A stretch of 64,000 bases of DNA from CAKAHY01 sp963522175 (GCA_963522175.1 CAUQXC010000006.1:1-64000); one strand, 5' to 3'; positions 43,611 through 53,343 are shown, numbered from the stretch's first letter. Numbers and translations: made by a program. The notes: generated by a model from the sequence alone, not told the origin.

Positions 43611-45266
43611 CTATTGCTGTGCCGCCAATGCTAAAACCGGCATAAGCTGTTTTTTTCTTGATACTACATCCTTTAAATATATAGCCTTTTCCTTTACAGC
43701 CTGCGTACCTTCAAGGCTGAAAGCTTTTGCGGCAAAGTTTACCGCATCATCTCCCACACAAATCAGAAGAGTGCTCTGCTCCAATATGTTTGTGAGCATA
43801 AAGAATATCATATCTTCCTCAACGGACTCATAAACCTCTTCGATATAAGGCAAAAGTCTCTCCTCAAGCTCTTCAAGCTCTTTTGTGTTAAGGGAGCTTA
43901 TCTGGCCTACCGCAATCTTAAGCTTACCTAAAGTGAACTTTTTATAGTCCTGACGAAGGATTTCGTTATCCGTTTTGCCGGCAAGATTACTTGCCGCACT
44001 GAACATGTCGTTTGCATACTTTTCAATGTCTATACCTGCTATTTTAGCCAACTTAAGCGCTACCTCCTCGTCTATAGGAGTGCAAGTAGGGGATCTGAAA
44101 AGCAGGGTATCGCTTACTATAGCGGAACACAAGAGTCCTGCAATGTGTTTAGGTATTTTTATATTCTTTTCAGTGTACATCTGATAGATGATAGTTGCGG
44201 TACAGCCAAGAGGCTGGGCTCTGAAGTACACCGGTCCCAAGGTCTCTACCGTACCCAAGCGGTGATGGTCTATTATCTCCAGTATATTCGCATATTCCAT
44301 TCCGGATACCGCCTGACTCTTTTCGTTGTGATCAACCAATATAAGCCTTTTTCCCGTCGCTCCGAGTAAATTTCTTCTTGAAATCATGCCTTTATATTTT
44401 CCGTACTTATCCGTAACCGGGAAATACCTGTGCCTTACTTTAGCCATAACTTCTTTTATGTCATCCAGATAGTCGGTATCATGGAAGGTAATAATACTTT
44501 TATTAGTCATAAAATAGCTTATAGGCATGGACTGGGTTATAAGCCTTGCTACCATGAAAGTATCGTAAGCTGTCGTGATAACAGTTACATTTCTCTCCGT
44601 GGCAAGCTTCTGTATAGTCTTTGACACTCCCGCGCCCTCACAAACTATTATACACTCCGCTCCCATTTCTATAGCGCAAAGCTGAGACTCATACCTGTTC
44701 CCCAAAATAACGAGGTCGTGGTCTTCTATATAGTATTCCATCATATCGGGATTTGCCGCCGCAACGACGACCTTTCCCTCTTTGAAATACTTATCTTCAT
44801 CTCCCACAACCAATAAGCCGTCCAGAGTTTCTATAATATTGGAATACTTCGTTTTTGCCTTCGCCAATATTTTACTGTCGTGTATATTCATATAGGACTT
44901 TGCAATATCACCTATAGTGATAAGTCCTTCAAGCTTTCCGTTTCTGTCCACAGCCGGCAGGGTTACATCGTTTGAATCGCTCATCAAAGCCCATGCCTTT
45001 TTAAGGCTTATGCTTTTGTCCACACCTTCAGTTTTTGATATCTCTATATCCTTTATTTGAGTTTTAACATTTTCTATCAATTTAGGGGCTTCCACGCCGA
45101 AATAGTTCAGAACATACTTTGTTTCTTCATTAACCTCTCCGGCTCTTCGTGCTTCATAACCGCTGCCCTCCAAAGAGTTTTTTAAGTACGCATAAGCAAT
45201 GGCGGAACATATGGAGTCCGTGTCCGGATTTTTATGTCCTACTATAAAGGTCTTTTGTTTATTCAT
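43611..45266 (-). CDS. ppaC: Manganese-dependent inorganic pyrophosphatase with CBS and DRTGG domains
   Basis: About 551 residues, the long regulated class II pyrophosphatase. The DHH core begins GHKNPDTDSICSAIAYAYLK. An insert of about 245 residues holds two CBS motifs (LPAVDRNGKLEGLITIGDIA, and RHRYFPVTDKYGKYKGMISR) around a DRTGG domain (ILGNRYESQLCAIEMGAECII, in part). The C-terminal half completes the site with DHHRLGTVETLGPV and the DHHA2 domain. CBS parts in such enzymes bind adenine nucleotides and tune activity. The start is ATG 45266 after AGGAGG. It leads an operon ending in murC. Confidence 0.93.
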   Translation of the reverse strand: MNKQKTFIVGHKNPDTDSICSAIAYAYLKNSLEGSGYEARRAGEVNEETKYVLNYFGVEAPKLIENVKTQIKDIEISKTEGVDKSISLKKAWALMSDSNDVTLPAVDRNGKLEGLITIGDIAKSYMNIHDSKILAKAKTKYSNIIETLDGLLVVGDEDKYFKEGKVVVAAANPDMMEYYIEDHDLVILGNRYESQLCAIEMGAECIIVCEGAGVSKTIQKLATERNVTVITTAYDTFMVARLITQSMPISYFMTNKSIITFHDTDYLDDIKEVMAKVRHRYFPVTDKYGKYKGMISRRNLLGATGKRLILVDHNEKSQAVSGMEYANILEIIDHHRLGTVETLGPVYFRAQPLGCTATIIYQMYTEKNIKIPKHIAGLLCSAIVSDTLLFRSPTCTPIDEEVALKLAKIAGIDIEKYANDMFSAASNLAGKTDNEILRQDYKKFTLGKLKIAVGQISSLNTKELEELEERLLPYIEEVYESVEEDMIFFMLTNILEQSTLLICVGDDAVNFAAKAFSLEGTQAVKEKAIYLKDVVSRKKQLMPVLALAAQQ

Positions 45267-45462
45267 TATCAAACCTCCTATACATTTTAACCAAAAATGT
45301 TATTGCCGTTTTGTGCAAAACATCAAAAATGATGTTCAGACACATTTTATTTAACGTTCATTAACACTCTATTCATAATACTTAAGTATAATGCAAATAT
45401 AAAATCAATATGGCAAGTGATTAGTTATTATAATCAGGTTGCACATGAATTTTTCATAATTA

Positions 45463-45486
45463 CCCGAGTTGCTTTAGCAACTCGGG
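45463..45486 (-). terminator. Terminator of the nucleotidyltransferase gene
   Basis: A perfect 10 bp stem CCCGAGTTGC/GCAACTCGGG with loop TTTA. On the minus strand the tail is only TAATTATGAAAAATT, so the terminator is of modest strength. The gap 45267-45517 otherwise holds only a short hairpin, ACATCA/TGATGT (45320-45335), in the ppaC leader. Confidence 0.55.
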
Positions 45487-45517
45487 TCTCCTCTTTTTAA
45501 GGATTATACTTGATTTT

Positions 45518-46435
45518 TTAATATAACTTCTGAGGATATTTCCCGGAATCGATCAGGGCCCTTATTGAAGAAACCACGCTTTCCTTATCTTCCTTATAGG
45601 TAACTCCGAACCATTTATCGTTTGTTCTCAAAACCTTAACCTTTGCTTTTCCTTCTTTTATACAGCTGTCTATTATGCTCGGGAGAAGATACTCACACTT
45701 CAAATCTCCTTCTTTTACATTTGCCAAAAACTTTGGAAAGCCTTCTCTAAGTTCATTTAAAAAGCTTTCAGGAAGTCCCCACATATTCATAGATACATAC
45801 TGCTCAGGATCTAAGATAACTTCATTGCCCGAACCGTCAACGCCTACAAGCTTGTCGTCTTTATATGCAATTTCGTAGGTTTCTTTTACATCTTCAAGTA
45901 TATGGTCATCGTCTACCTTACAAACTCCTCTGCTGACTCCGCCGTTTTCGCTTAAGGTATTTTTTAAAATAAATCCTCCCATGCAACAATCATAGATATC
46001 GCTTTCTTTATAGTCCTTGGATGATATATAATCATGCATAACCTTAAACACTTCCGAGCCGTAAAAATCATCCGCATTTATTACAACAAAAGGTCCCTTT
46101 ATCTTTCCGAGAGCACAAAGTACCGCCTGTCCCGTTCCCCACGGTTTTTTTCTTCCCTCCGGAAGCTTAAAGCCCTCCGGCAAATCCGAAAGCTCCTGAA
46201 ATGCGTAGTCCACATTTACAATCTTTTCAATCCTGTTACCGATAATCTCTTTAAAGTCCTTTTCCAGGTCTTTACGAATAATAAATATTACTTTGTTAAA
46301 TCCGGCTTTCATAGCATCGTATATGGAATAATCCATAATAATTTCTCCGCCCGGTCCCACAGGTTCGAGCTGTTTTATTCCTCCTCCGAACCTGGAACCT
46401 ATTCCCGCCGCCATTATAACTAAAGTTGTATCCAT
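45518..46435 (-). CDS. Sugar-phosphate nucleotidyltransferase
   Basis: A protein of 305 residues. The nucleotide loop is MAAGIGSRFGGGIKQLEPVGP, cited in part as GIGSRFGGGIKQLEP, followed by KKPWGTGQAVLCA and VVINADDFYG with the catalytic Asp. EYLLPSIIDSCIKEG ends the core. This is a GlmU/RmlA-like NTP transferase fold, but the sugar and base cannot be told. GGGGGATAAGAAT lies near the ATG. It is a single gene, not adjacent to the polysaccharide genes at 12-15 kb. Confidence 0.8.
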   Translation of the reverse strand: MDTTLVIMAAGIGSRFGGGIKQLEPVGPGGEIIMDYSIYDAMKAGFNKVIFIIRKDLEKDFKEIIGNRIEKIVNVDYAFQELSDLPEGFKLPEGRKKPWGTGQAVLCALGKIKGPFVVINADDFYGSEVFKVMHDYISSKDYKESDIYDCCMGGFILKNTLSENGGVSRGVCKVDDDHILEDVKETYEIAYKDDKLVGVDGSGNEVILDPEQYVSMNMWGLPESFLNELREGFPKFLANVKEGDLKCEYLLPSIIDSCIKEGKAKVKVLRTNDKWFGVTYKEDKESVVSSIRALIDSGKYPQKLY

Positions 46436-46567
46436 ATTCTTATCCCCCTTTTATATTTATATGTTCTATCATACACCATAAAAAGCATTTAATAAACATA
46501 TAATTCTTAATATTTATGCTAAATTTACAGCAGTTTAACAAAAATGATTGCTTTTATTTCTTGTGTA

Positions 46568-46596
46568 TTGCCACGTTTTATGTATTGTGCTATTCT
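46568..46596 (+). promoter_or_regulatory. Promoter of the NCS2 permease
   Basis: TTGCCA (46568-46573), 17 bases, TATTCT (46591-46596), 32 bases before the start at 46628. No purine riboswitch core is seen between promoter and start. Confidence 0.65.
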
Positions 46597-46627
46597 TAAT
46601 AAGCTTAAAATAAAAAAGGAGATTGTT

Positions 46628-48010
46628 ATGAAAGAATTGGAAAAGCTTTTTAAACTCAAGGAACACGGGACGGATGTCAAAACGGAAATTATAGCCGGTG
46701 TAACTACCTTTATGACCATGGCTTATATTTTAGCCGTTAACCCTTCCGTTCTCGGTGCGGCAGGTATGGACACGGGTGCCGTATTTACGGCTACGGCTAT
46801 AGCCTCATTTTTGGGTACTCTTCTTATGGCATTGTTTGCAAATTATCCGTTTGCTCTTGCTCCGGGTATGGGACTTAACGCATACTTTGCTTATACGGTG
46901 GTTCTCAACATGGGTTACTCTTGGCAGACTGCACTTGCGGCGGTATTTATCGAAGGACTTGTCTTCATACTTTTATCGATCACAAATGTTCGTGAACAGA
47001 TATTTAACACAATACCGAAAAATTTAAAATCCGCTGTTTCTGTCGGTATAGGACTTTTCATAGCTTTTATAGGCTTACAAAACGCAAAAATAGTAATTGG
47101 AGGAGCTACTCTGGTTTCATTGTTTTCACTCAAGGACTACAATGAAGTAAATCAGGTAAGCGCAACTATGAATGACGTGGGTATATCAGTTATGCTCGCT
47201 CTCGCAGGTATCATTTTAACAGGCGCCCTTGTTGCAAAGAAAGTTAAGGGAAATATACTTCTCGGTATACTTATCACTTGGATTTTAGGTGTCGTGTGCC
47301 AGCTTACAGGGCTTTACAGACCTAATCCGGAGCTTGGTTTCTATAATCTGCTCCCTGACTTTTCAAGAGGTATAGTACCTCCCGATATGTCGCCTATCTT
47401 CATGAAATTTGATTTTAGCGGCGTATTTACTCTTAAATTTGTAGCAGTTATCTTCGCTTTTTTATTTGTTGATATTTTTGATACTATAGGTACCCTTATA
47501 GGTGTATCTACAAAAGCAAAAATGCTTGATAAAGACGGAAAGCTGCCTAAAATCAAAGGGGCTTTGCTCGCCGATGCGGTTGCGACCACAGCCGGTGCGG
47601 CTCTCGGAATTTCAACGGTTACAACTTTTGTCGAGTCCGCATCCGGAGTATCGGAGGGCGGCCGCACGGGACTTACGGCGGTTACAACGGCGATATTGTT
47701 CGGAATATCACTGTTCTTCTCCCCTATTTTCCTTGCCATACCTGCATTTGCAACAGCTCCGGCTCTTATCATAGTAGGCTTTTACATGTTCTCAAATATT
47801 GTGGAAATTGATTTTAATGATATAGCGGAAGCTTTACCTTGCTATATTTGCATCTTGTCCATGCCTTTCTTCTACAGTATTTCCGAAGGTATATCCTTAG
47901 GTATAGTAAGTTACACACTTATGCATGTTCTTTCAGGCAAACACAAAAAGCTTACCCCTGTAATGTATGTACTGACCGTACTTTTCGTACTTAAGTACTT
48001 CTTCTTATAA
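46628..48010 (+). CDS. NCS2 family purine permease (AzgA/PbuG-like)
   Basis: About 460 residues with 12-14 membrane helices. The start is ATG 46628, after AAAGGAGATTG. Early NPSVLGAAGMD and GMGLNAYFAYTVVL (helix 3) and later DIFDTIGTLIGVS and VESASGVSEGGRTGL are the signatures of the AzgA branch, which carries adenine, guanine or hypoxanthine by proton symport. The branch is secure and the exact purine is not. It is a single gene with its own promoter and a strong terminator. Confidence 0.9.
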   Translation: MKELEKLFKLKEHGTDVKTEIIAGVTTFMTMAYILAVNPSVLGAAGMDTGAVFTATAIASFLGTLLMALFANYPFALAPGMGLNAYFAYTVVLNMGYSWQTALAAVFIEGLVFILLSITNVREQIFNTIPKNLKSAVSVGIGLFIAFIGLQNAKIVIGGATLVSLFSLKDYNEVNQVSATMNDVGISVMLALAGIILTGALVAKKVKGNILLGILITWILGVVCQLTGLYRPNPELGFYNLLPDFSRGIVPPDMSPIFMKFDFSGVFTLKFVAVIFAFLFVDIFDTIGTLIGVSTKAKMLDKDGKLPKIKGALLADAVATTAGAALGISTVTTFVESASGVSEGGRTGLTAVTTAILFGISLFFSPIFLAIPAFATAPALIIVGFYMFSNIVEIDFNDIAEALPCYICILSMPFFYSISEGISLGIVSYTLMHVLSGKHKKLTPVMYVLTVLFVLKYFFL

Positions 48011-48026
48011 GAGTTTTTATGACCCT

Positions 48027-48065
48027 AAAAAAGTCGTCTCGCTTGGTTTCGAGACGACTTTTTTT
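48027..48065. terminator. Shared bidirectional terminator
   Basis: AAAAAAGTCGTCTCG (48027-48041) pairs perfectly with CGAGACGACTTTTTT (48050-48064), with A and T flanks on both strands. It separates the converging NCS2 gene (end 48010) and the membrane protein gene (end 48072). Confidence 0.9.
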
Positions 48066-48071
48066 AAAGCT

Positions 48072-48896
48072 TTATACCGCTTTTTTATGTTTTTTCTTTT
48101 TACAGCTTGACTTCTTTTTCTTCTTTTGGCTTGCACCCTTGTTTTCTTTCACTTCATTGCTTTTATTCTCGGAAGCTTTTTCTTTGGAAGCTTTTTCCTT
48201 TGTAAATTCTCTTATTTTTTCCAGTGTCTTTGCAGAAAAAATATCTTCACTTACAAGCGTTTCATCCGATTCTTTGGTTCCCGTATATATAATTCCGTAT
48301 GCCGAAAGAATAAGTGATGCCGTATTGAGGAAAGCGTACAAGGTATATATAAAGGTCAGCTTGAAGGCTCCCCCTGTACTGCCTAACGGCGGCATAATAT
48401 TGTCAAATTTTATGATATTGCTTAAAAATCTGAGTAATATGAAATTCATTCCGCCCATAAGCAAAATAAGGCTGTATTGAAGCATGACAAGCTTATAGCT
48501 CAAGGTTTGATCTTTTGCAATTTTTCTGTTTGCAAAATATAAAGCCAAGGTGCATACAGGCATGATAAATAAGGCAACAAAGCTTCTGAAAATAGACACT
48601 GCGGCATTAAGAGCGTTGGTATCGTTAATAGCCCCCTCGCCCAGCATATAGTATATAATATTATCGCCAAACGCCATATTCATCAGGGAAAGATTCGGTA
48701 ACCTTCTCAGTTCCTCGTAATTATCAAAACCTTTTTTCAGCAAAACATATAGATCCAGTCTTACAAAAGCTCCGAAACAAAGCAAAAGCATTGCGGAAGC
48801 TATAATAAGCAAAGTGTTTTGCAATGATACCTTTCTTCTTGCCATGAATATGATATCGTTATCCTTAGTCCTTTTTGTTTCTATCATTTCATTCAT
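48072..48896 (-). CDS. Membrane protein with a polybasic tail, uncharacterised
   Basis: A protein of up to 274 residues. Five hydrophobic helices are seen at about 27-52, 92-118, 133-157, 175-198 and near 203. The last 60 residues are cytoplasmic and charged, with repeated KEKASE and a final KKKKKSSCKKKKHKKAV. I do not recognise a family. The start is unsure: the first ATG (48896) is about 14 bases from GGAGGAG, which is far. A small fragment with a LysM-like end lies just upstream. The lysine tail may bind nucleic acid or the acidic membrane face. Confidence 0.55.
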   Translation of the reverse strand: MNEMIETKRTKDNDIIFMARRKVSLQNTLLIIASAMLLLCFGAFVRLDLYVLLKKGFDNYEELRRLPNLSLMNMAFGDNIIYYMLGEGAINDTNALNAAVSIFRSFVALFIMPVCTLALYFANRKIAKDQTLSYKLVMLQYSLILLMGGMNFILLRFLSNIIKFDNIMPPLGSTGGAFKLTFIYTLYAFLNTASLILSAYGIIYTGTKESDETLVSEDIFSAKTLEKIREFTKEKASKEKASENKSNEVKENKGASQKKKKKSSCKKKKHKKAV

Positions 48897-48901
48897 TATA
48901 T

Positions 48902-49036
48902 TTAAAACTGCTCCTCCATATCCTTCGCAATCTCAAAGAGATCTTCACCGGGGTAAACAATATGCAGCAGGCTTGTCGACTGCCCTAAGACATTGCCTAC
49001 CAAGTTTTTATCAGTATAACACCTTTTTCTTTTTTT
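48902..49036 (-). pseudogene. LysM-like C-terminal fragment
   Basis: An open frame on the minus strand from a stop at 49039 to TAA 48902, without an ATG. The translation includes GNVLGQSTSLLHIVYPGEDL and then FEIAKDMEEQF. HIVYPGEDLFEIAK follows the LysM pattern (VxPGDTLxxIAK). Only about 45 residues remain; TTG at 49003 could start 33 of them, without a good binding site. It is either a remnant of a LysM protein or a short translated frame coupled to the membrane protein gene. Low confidence in both. Confidence 0.35.
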
Positions 49037-49060
49037 TCAAATATTAATACACAAATTTCA

Positions 49061-49106
49061 AACAAAAAAGCTGCCGCCTTTAAAGAATAAATTCTTTAAA
49101 AACGAC
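49061..49106 (-). terminator. Terminator of the ATP synthase operon
   Basis: GTCGTTTTTAAAGAA pairs with TTCTTTAAAGGCGGC over 15 bp, counting G-U pairs, followed on the minus strand by AGCTTTTTTG. It starts 11 bases after the atpC stop. Confidence 0.85.
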
Positions 49107-49116
49107 AACCTTTAAA

Positions 49117-49518
49117 TTATCTGTTTTTCGCATCTATACGAACCAGAGCTCTTTTCAAAGCCATCTCCGCCCTTGCGACGTCAAGATCGCTCTTCTTTTC
49201 GTTTATTCGCCTTTCAGCTCTTACCTTCGCCTCGTTTGCTCTTGCTTCGTCAATTTCATCGGGCCACTCGCAAACCTCAGCCAGTATGGTAATACTTTCT
49301 TCCTCTATGTTTACAAAGCCCGATATAAGGCTTGCCACCTTAATCCCTTCATCCGTGTGAATGCTTAAAATTCCGGGAGCAATAATAGCCGTAGTCGGGA
49401 TGTGCTTAGGATACACTCCTACATTTCCCTCGCTTGTGGTAAACTCAACCATAGTGGCATCACCCTCGAAAAATTTTGCGGTAGGTGTATAAACCCTAAG
49501 CTTAAGTGTATCTGCCAT
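49117..49518 (-). CDS. atpC: ATP synthase epsilon subunit
   Basis: A protein of 133 residues. The N-terminal beta sandwich has VEFTTSEGNVGVYPKHIPTT, and the C-terminal helical hairpin EARANEAKVRAERRINEKK, cited as separate parts. The subunit is part of the central stalk and inhibits ATP hydrolysis. It is the last gene of the operon, 10 bases after atpD. Confidence 0.95.
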   Translation of the reverse strand: MADTLKLRVYTPTAKFFEGDATMVEFTTSEGNVGVYPKHIPTTAIIAPGILSIHTDEGIKVASLISGFVNIEEESITILAEVCEWPDEIDEARANEAKVRAERRINEKKSDLDVARAEMALKRALVRIDAKNR

Positions 49519-49528
49519 AGCCTACCTC

Positions 49529-50923
49529 CTAGCCTTTTGCTCTTGCCACTACCTCATCGATAGTTCCCGCATTAAGGAAGAACTGCTCAGGTATTGCATC
49601 GTGCTTTCCTTCCAAAATCTCTTTGAAGCCTCTGATAGTCTCCGATACCGGTACATATTTTCCTTCAAGTCCGGTAAACTGAGTTGCAACAAAGAACGGC
49701 TGAGACAAAAATCTCTGAATTTTTCTGGCTCTGGATACTGTAAGCTTATCTTCCTCCGAAAGCTCATCCATACCGAGCATGGCGATAATATCCTGAAGCT
49801 CTTTATATTTTTGAAGTACCTGCTGAACTTTTCCCGCAACATCATAATGCTCCTGCCCTACTATCTGCGGAGACAAAATTCTCGAGGTCGAACCTAAAGG
49901 GTCTACCGCCGGATATATTCCAAGCTCTACTATAGATCTGTCAAGAACCGTAGTAGCATCAAGATGGGCAAAGGTGTTAGCCGGTGCCGGGTCGGTAAGG
50001 TCGTCCGCCGGAACATAAACCGCCTGTACGGATGTTATGGAACCGTTTTTGGTTGATGTTATACGCTCCTGCAATGCACCCATCTCCGTCTGCAATGTAG
50101 GCTGATATCCTACCGCCGACGGCATACGTCCAAGCAATGCCGAAACCTCCGAACCTGCCTGCGTGAAACGGAAAATATTGTCTATGAACAAAAGAACGTC
50201 TCTTCCGCCCTCATCACGGAAGTATTCCGCCATGGTAAGTCCTGTAAGTCCGACTCTCATTCTTGCACCGGGCGGCTCGTTCATCTGTCCGAACACCATG
50301 GTGGTCTTATTGATAACTCCGGATTCCGTCATTTCATGATAGAGGTCATTTCCCTCACGGGTTCTCTCTCCAACTCCGGTAAATACCGAATATCCGCCGT
50401 GCTCCGTAGCGATATTTCTGATAAGCTCCTGTATAAGAACCGTTTTTCCTACTCCCGCACCTCCGAACAAACCTATCTTTCCACCCTTTTGATAAGGACA
50501 AAGAAGGTCTACTACTTTAATACCTGTCTCAAGTATTTCGGTTTGTGTCGATTGCTCTTCAAATGTAGGAGCTTTTCTATGTATAGGTAAATACTCGCAA
50601 TCATTCGGAGCCTCTTTATTATCTATGGGCTCTCCGAGAACGTTGAATATTCTTCCGAGCGTATTTTCACCGACCGGCACGGATATAGGAGCTCCTGTAG
50701 CAACAGCTTCCATACCTCTTACAAGTCCGTCTGTTGTACCCATTGAGATGCAACGAACAGTATCATCTCCAAGATGTCCGGCAACTTCAACTGTCAGTGT
50801 AGAGCCTTCTCTTGTCTTAATTCGGATAGCTTCGTTTATTTTAGGCAAATTGCCCTGACTGAACTTTATATCCAAAACCGCACCGACAATCTGGGTAATT
50901 TTACCCACATTCTGTTCTGCCAT
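49529..50923 (-). CDS. atpD: ATP synthase beta subunit
   Basis: A protein of 464 residues, the catalytic subunit of F1. Walker A is GGAGVGKTVLIQEL near residue 155, with the catalytic Glu in GVGERTREGNDLYHEM. The DELSEED-type lever reads GMDELSEEDKLTV, and VLLFIDNIFRFTQAGSEVSA is Walker B. GGAGA lies before the ATG. Gaps to atpG and atpC are 26 and 10 bases. Confidence 0.97.
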   Translation of the reverse strand: MAEQNVGKITQIVGAVLDIKFSQGNLPKINEAIRIKTREGSTLTVEVAGHLGDDTVRCISMGTTDGLVRGMEAVATGAPISVPVGENTLGRIFNVLGEPIDNKEAPNDCEYLPIHRKAPTFEEQSTQTEILETGIKVVDLLCPYQKGGKIGLFGGAGVGKTVLIQELIRNIATEHGGYSVFTGVGERTREGNDLYHEMTESGVINKTTMVFGQMNEPPGARMRVGLTGLTMAEYFRDEGGRDVLLFIDNIFRFTQAGSEVSALLGRMPSAVGYQPTLQTEMGALQERITSTKNGSITSVQAVYVPADDLTDPAPANTFAHLDATTVLDRSIVELGIYPAVDPLGSTSRILSPQIVGQEHYDVAGKVQQVLQKYKELQDIIAMLGMDELSEEDKLTVSRARKIQRFLSQPFFVATQFTGLEGKYVPVSETIRGFKEILEGKHDAIPEQFFLNAGTIDEVVARAKG

Positions 50924-50949
50924 GAATGTTTCTCCTTTAAATTTATTTT

Positions 50950-51828
50950 TTAACTTATTGCATTTGCACCCGCAACAATCTCCGTAAGCTCCTGAGTAAT
51001 GGCGCCCTGTCTTGCTCTGTTATACTGCAAACTCAGTTTGTCAATAAGTTCAGCCGCATTGTTGGTGGCGTTATCCATCGCATTCATTCTTGCTCCGTTT
51101 TCGGCTGCAAGCGCCTGTCCCAAGGCTCCGAAAATTATAGACGAAATATACTTCGGAACTATGGCATCCAAAACTTCTTCTTCATTAGGGGAATAGTCCA
51201 TTACAGCCCTTGGTCCTCTTTTTTCTTCAAGTCCGGATGTCTCCTCAAAATTTTCTTTTACGCTGTCGGTAACAACCGGTAAAAGATGCAATAAGGTAGG
51301 TATGTGTACCACAGTATTTTTAAAAACCGTATAAGCCATATATATATCGCTTACTTCACCCTTTTCAAAAGCGGTTAAAAGCACCTTTGTAATATCTGCG
51401 GCATCCGCATAAAGCGGCTCATTCATAATTTCCGAATACTCGCCGGCTATAGTGTAGCCTCTTCTTTCCAGACCGTCTTTACCCTTCTTTCCTACTGCGT
51501 ATACAAGACAATCGTCGGTATCGAAGTTTGAGCTCACAAGCTTTATGATATTGTTGTTATATCCGCCTGCCAAGCCTCTGTTTGAGGTGATTACTATTAC
51601 CGCCTTCTTTCCACCGCCGGATTTCAGGTATTTATGGTTTATGTTTTCGCTTTTTTCAAGTATATTGCTTATGGTTTCATACATAAGATTGAAATAAGGT
51701 TTCGAGCTGTCCGCTTTTATTCTGGCTTTTTGCAGCTTCACGGTGGCTACAAGCTTCATTGCCTTTGTTATCTGCTCCGTGCTTTGAATACTCGTTCGCC
51801 TACGTTTGATTTCTTTCATTGAAGCCAT
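50950..51828 (-). CDS. atpG: ATP synthase gamma subunit
   Basis: A protein of 292 residues. It is the rotor shaft in F1. The N-terminal helix IKRRRTSIQSTEQITKAMK and the C-terminal helix MDNATNNAAELIDKLSLQYN, cited in part, form the coiled coil. Central SNRGLAGGYNNNIIK is typical. AGGTAGGG precedes the ATG. It starts 15 bases after atpA. Confidence 0.95.
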   Translation of the reverse strand: MASMKEIKRRRTSIQSTEQITKAMKLVATVKLQKARIKADSSKPYFNLMYETISNILEKSENINHKYLKSGGGKKAVIVITSNRGLAGGYNNNIIKLVSSNFDTDDCLVYAVGKKGKDGLERRGYTIAGEYSEIMNEPLYADAADITKVLLTAFEKGEVSDIYMAYTVFKNTVVHIPTLLHLLPVVTDSVKENFEETSGLEEKRGPRAVMDYSPNEEEVLDAIVPKYISSIIFGALGQALAAENGARMNAMDNATNNAAELIDKLSLQYNRARQGAITQELTEIVAGANAIS

Positions 51829-51843
51829 TAAACCCTACCTCCT

Positions 51844-53343
51844 TTATGCTTTTTTACACTGTTCTACTATATCCGTAATCTTTGCAGCCAATTCGTCACT
51901 GATTTCCTTCTTTGTACGAATTTCCTCAAGAACCTCGGGATGTCTGTTTTCCACAAACCTGAGAAGCTCCTCTTCAAACTCGCCGACTTTCTTTGTAGGA
52001 ATATCAAGCAAAAGCTTCTTTGTAGCCGCAAAAATAATTATTATCTGTTTTTCTACAGGCATCGGCTTATAATTAGGCTGCTTTAACATTTCTCTGATTC
52101 TCTCGCCCTGTGCAAGCTGCTGTGTGGTCGCCGCATCAAGCTCGGAACCGAACTGTGCGAAAGCCGCAAGCTCTCTGTACTGTGCAAGCTCCACTCTTAT
52201 AGGTCCCGCAATCTTTTTCATAGCCTTTATCTGAGCCGAACCGCCTACTCTCGAAACCGAAAGTCCCGCATTTATAGCCGGTCTGAATCCCGCATTGAAC
52301 ATTTCGGACTCGAGATAAATCTGTCCGTCCGTAATAGATATAACATTTGTAGGTATATAGGCCGAAACGTCTCCCGCCTGTGTTTCGATTATAGGCAATG
52401 CTGTCAAAGAACCGCCTCCAAGTTCATCCGAAAGTTTTGACGCTCTCTCAAGAAGTCTTGAGTGTAAGTAGAATACGTCACCCGGATATGCTTCACGTCC
52501 CGGAGCTCTTTTAAGGAGCAACGAAAGAGTACGATATGCCGCCGCGTGCTTTGTCAGGTCGTCGTATACAACAAGTACGTCTTCTCCTCTTTCCATCCAC
52601 TCCTCACCTATAGCACAGCCCGAATAAGGTGCTATATATTGAAGCGGTGCAAGGTCCGAAGCCGTTGATACAACTACCGTCGTATAGTCCATAGCACCGT
52701 ACTCGTTAAGAGTTTTTACAATTCCGGCAACCGTTGAGGCTTTCTGCCCTATAGCCACATAAATACAATGAACATTCTGTCCTTTTTGGTTGATTATGGT
52801 ATCAATGGCTATACTGGTTTTTCCCGTCTGTCTGTCGCCTATAATAAGCTCTCTTTGTCCTCTTCCTATAGGAATCATGGCATCTATAGCTTTAATTCCC
52901 GTCTGCAAAGGAGTATTAACCGATTTTCTCTCAATAACTCCGTGTGCTACTCTTTCTATGCGTCTGTAGGTTTCGGTGTTTATAGGGCCTTTTCCGTCTA
53001 TAGGCTGTCCGAGTGCATTTACAACACGTCCCGTAAGCGCATCTCCGACCGGTACCTCAACAACACGTCCCGTAGTTTTTACCGTGTCTCCTTCGCTTAT
53101 ACTCTTACTTTCACCAAGCAGAACGGCACCTACATTGTCTTCCTCCAAGTTAAGCACCATTCCGTAAACCTCGCCCGGAAACTCTAAAAGTTCCCCCTGC
53201 ATAGCATTTTCAAGTCCATGTATTCTTGTTATACCGTCGGCAACTTGTATAACCGTTCCAACAGAAGCTACTTCCAGCTTGGCCCCATATTTTTCAATCT
53301 GCTCGCGGATAACCGAGCTGATTTCTTCAGGTCTTAAATTCAT
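51844..53343 (-). CDS. atpA: ATP synthase alpha subunit
   Basis: A protein of 499 residues. P-loop GDRQTGKTSIAIDTI near residue 169, VYVAIGQKAS-type region CIYVAIGQKASTVA, the arginine finger in SVSRVGGSAQ, and the start MNLRPEEISSVIREQIE match the family. It forms the hexamer with beta. It lies 31 bases after atpH. Confidence 0.97.
   Translation of the reverse strand: MNLRPEEISSVIREQIEKYGAKLEVASVGTVIQVADGITRIHGLENAMQGELLEFPGEVYGMVLNLEEDNVGAVLLGESKSISEGDTVKTTGRVVEVPVGDALTGRVVNALGQPIDGKGPINTETYRRIERVAHGVIERKSVNTPLQTGIKAIDAMIPIGRGQRELIIGDRQTGKTSIAIDTIINQKGQNVHCIYVAIGQKASTVAGIVKTLNEYGAMDYTTVVVSTASDLAPLQYIAPYSGCAIGEEWMERGEDVLVVYDDLTKHAAAYRTLSLLLKRAPGREAYPGDVFYLHSRLLERASKLSDELGGGSLTALPIIETQAGDVSAYIPTNVISITDGQIYLESEMFNAGFRPAINAGLSVSRVGGSAQIKAMKKIAGPIRVELAQYRELAAFAQFGSELDAATTQQLAQGERIREMLKQPNYKPMPVEKQIIIIFAATKKLLLDIPTKKVGEFEEELLRFVENRHPEVLEEIRTKKEISDELAAKITDIVEQCKKA

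Noticed and set aside
45320..45335. Terminator in the ppaC leader
   Set aside because: The ACATCA/TGATGT stem is only 6 bp and has no T run.
46470..46627. Purine riboswitch before the NCS2 permease
   Set aside because: The leader after the promoter is about 25 bases and lacks the conserved core of the class.
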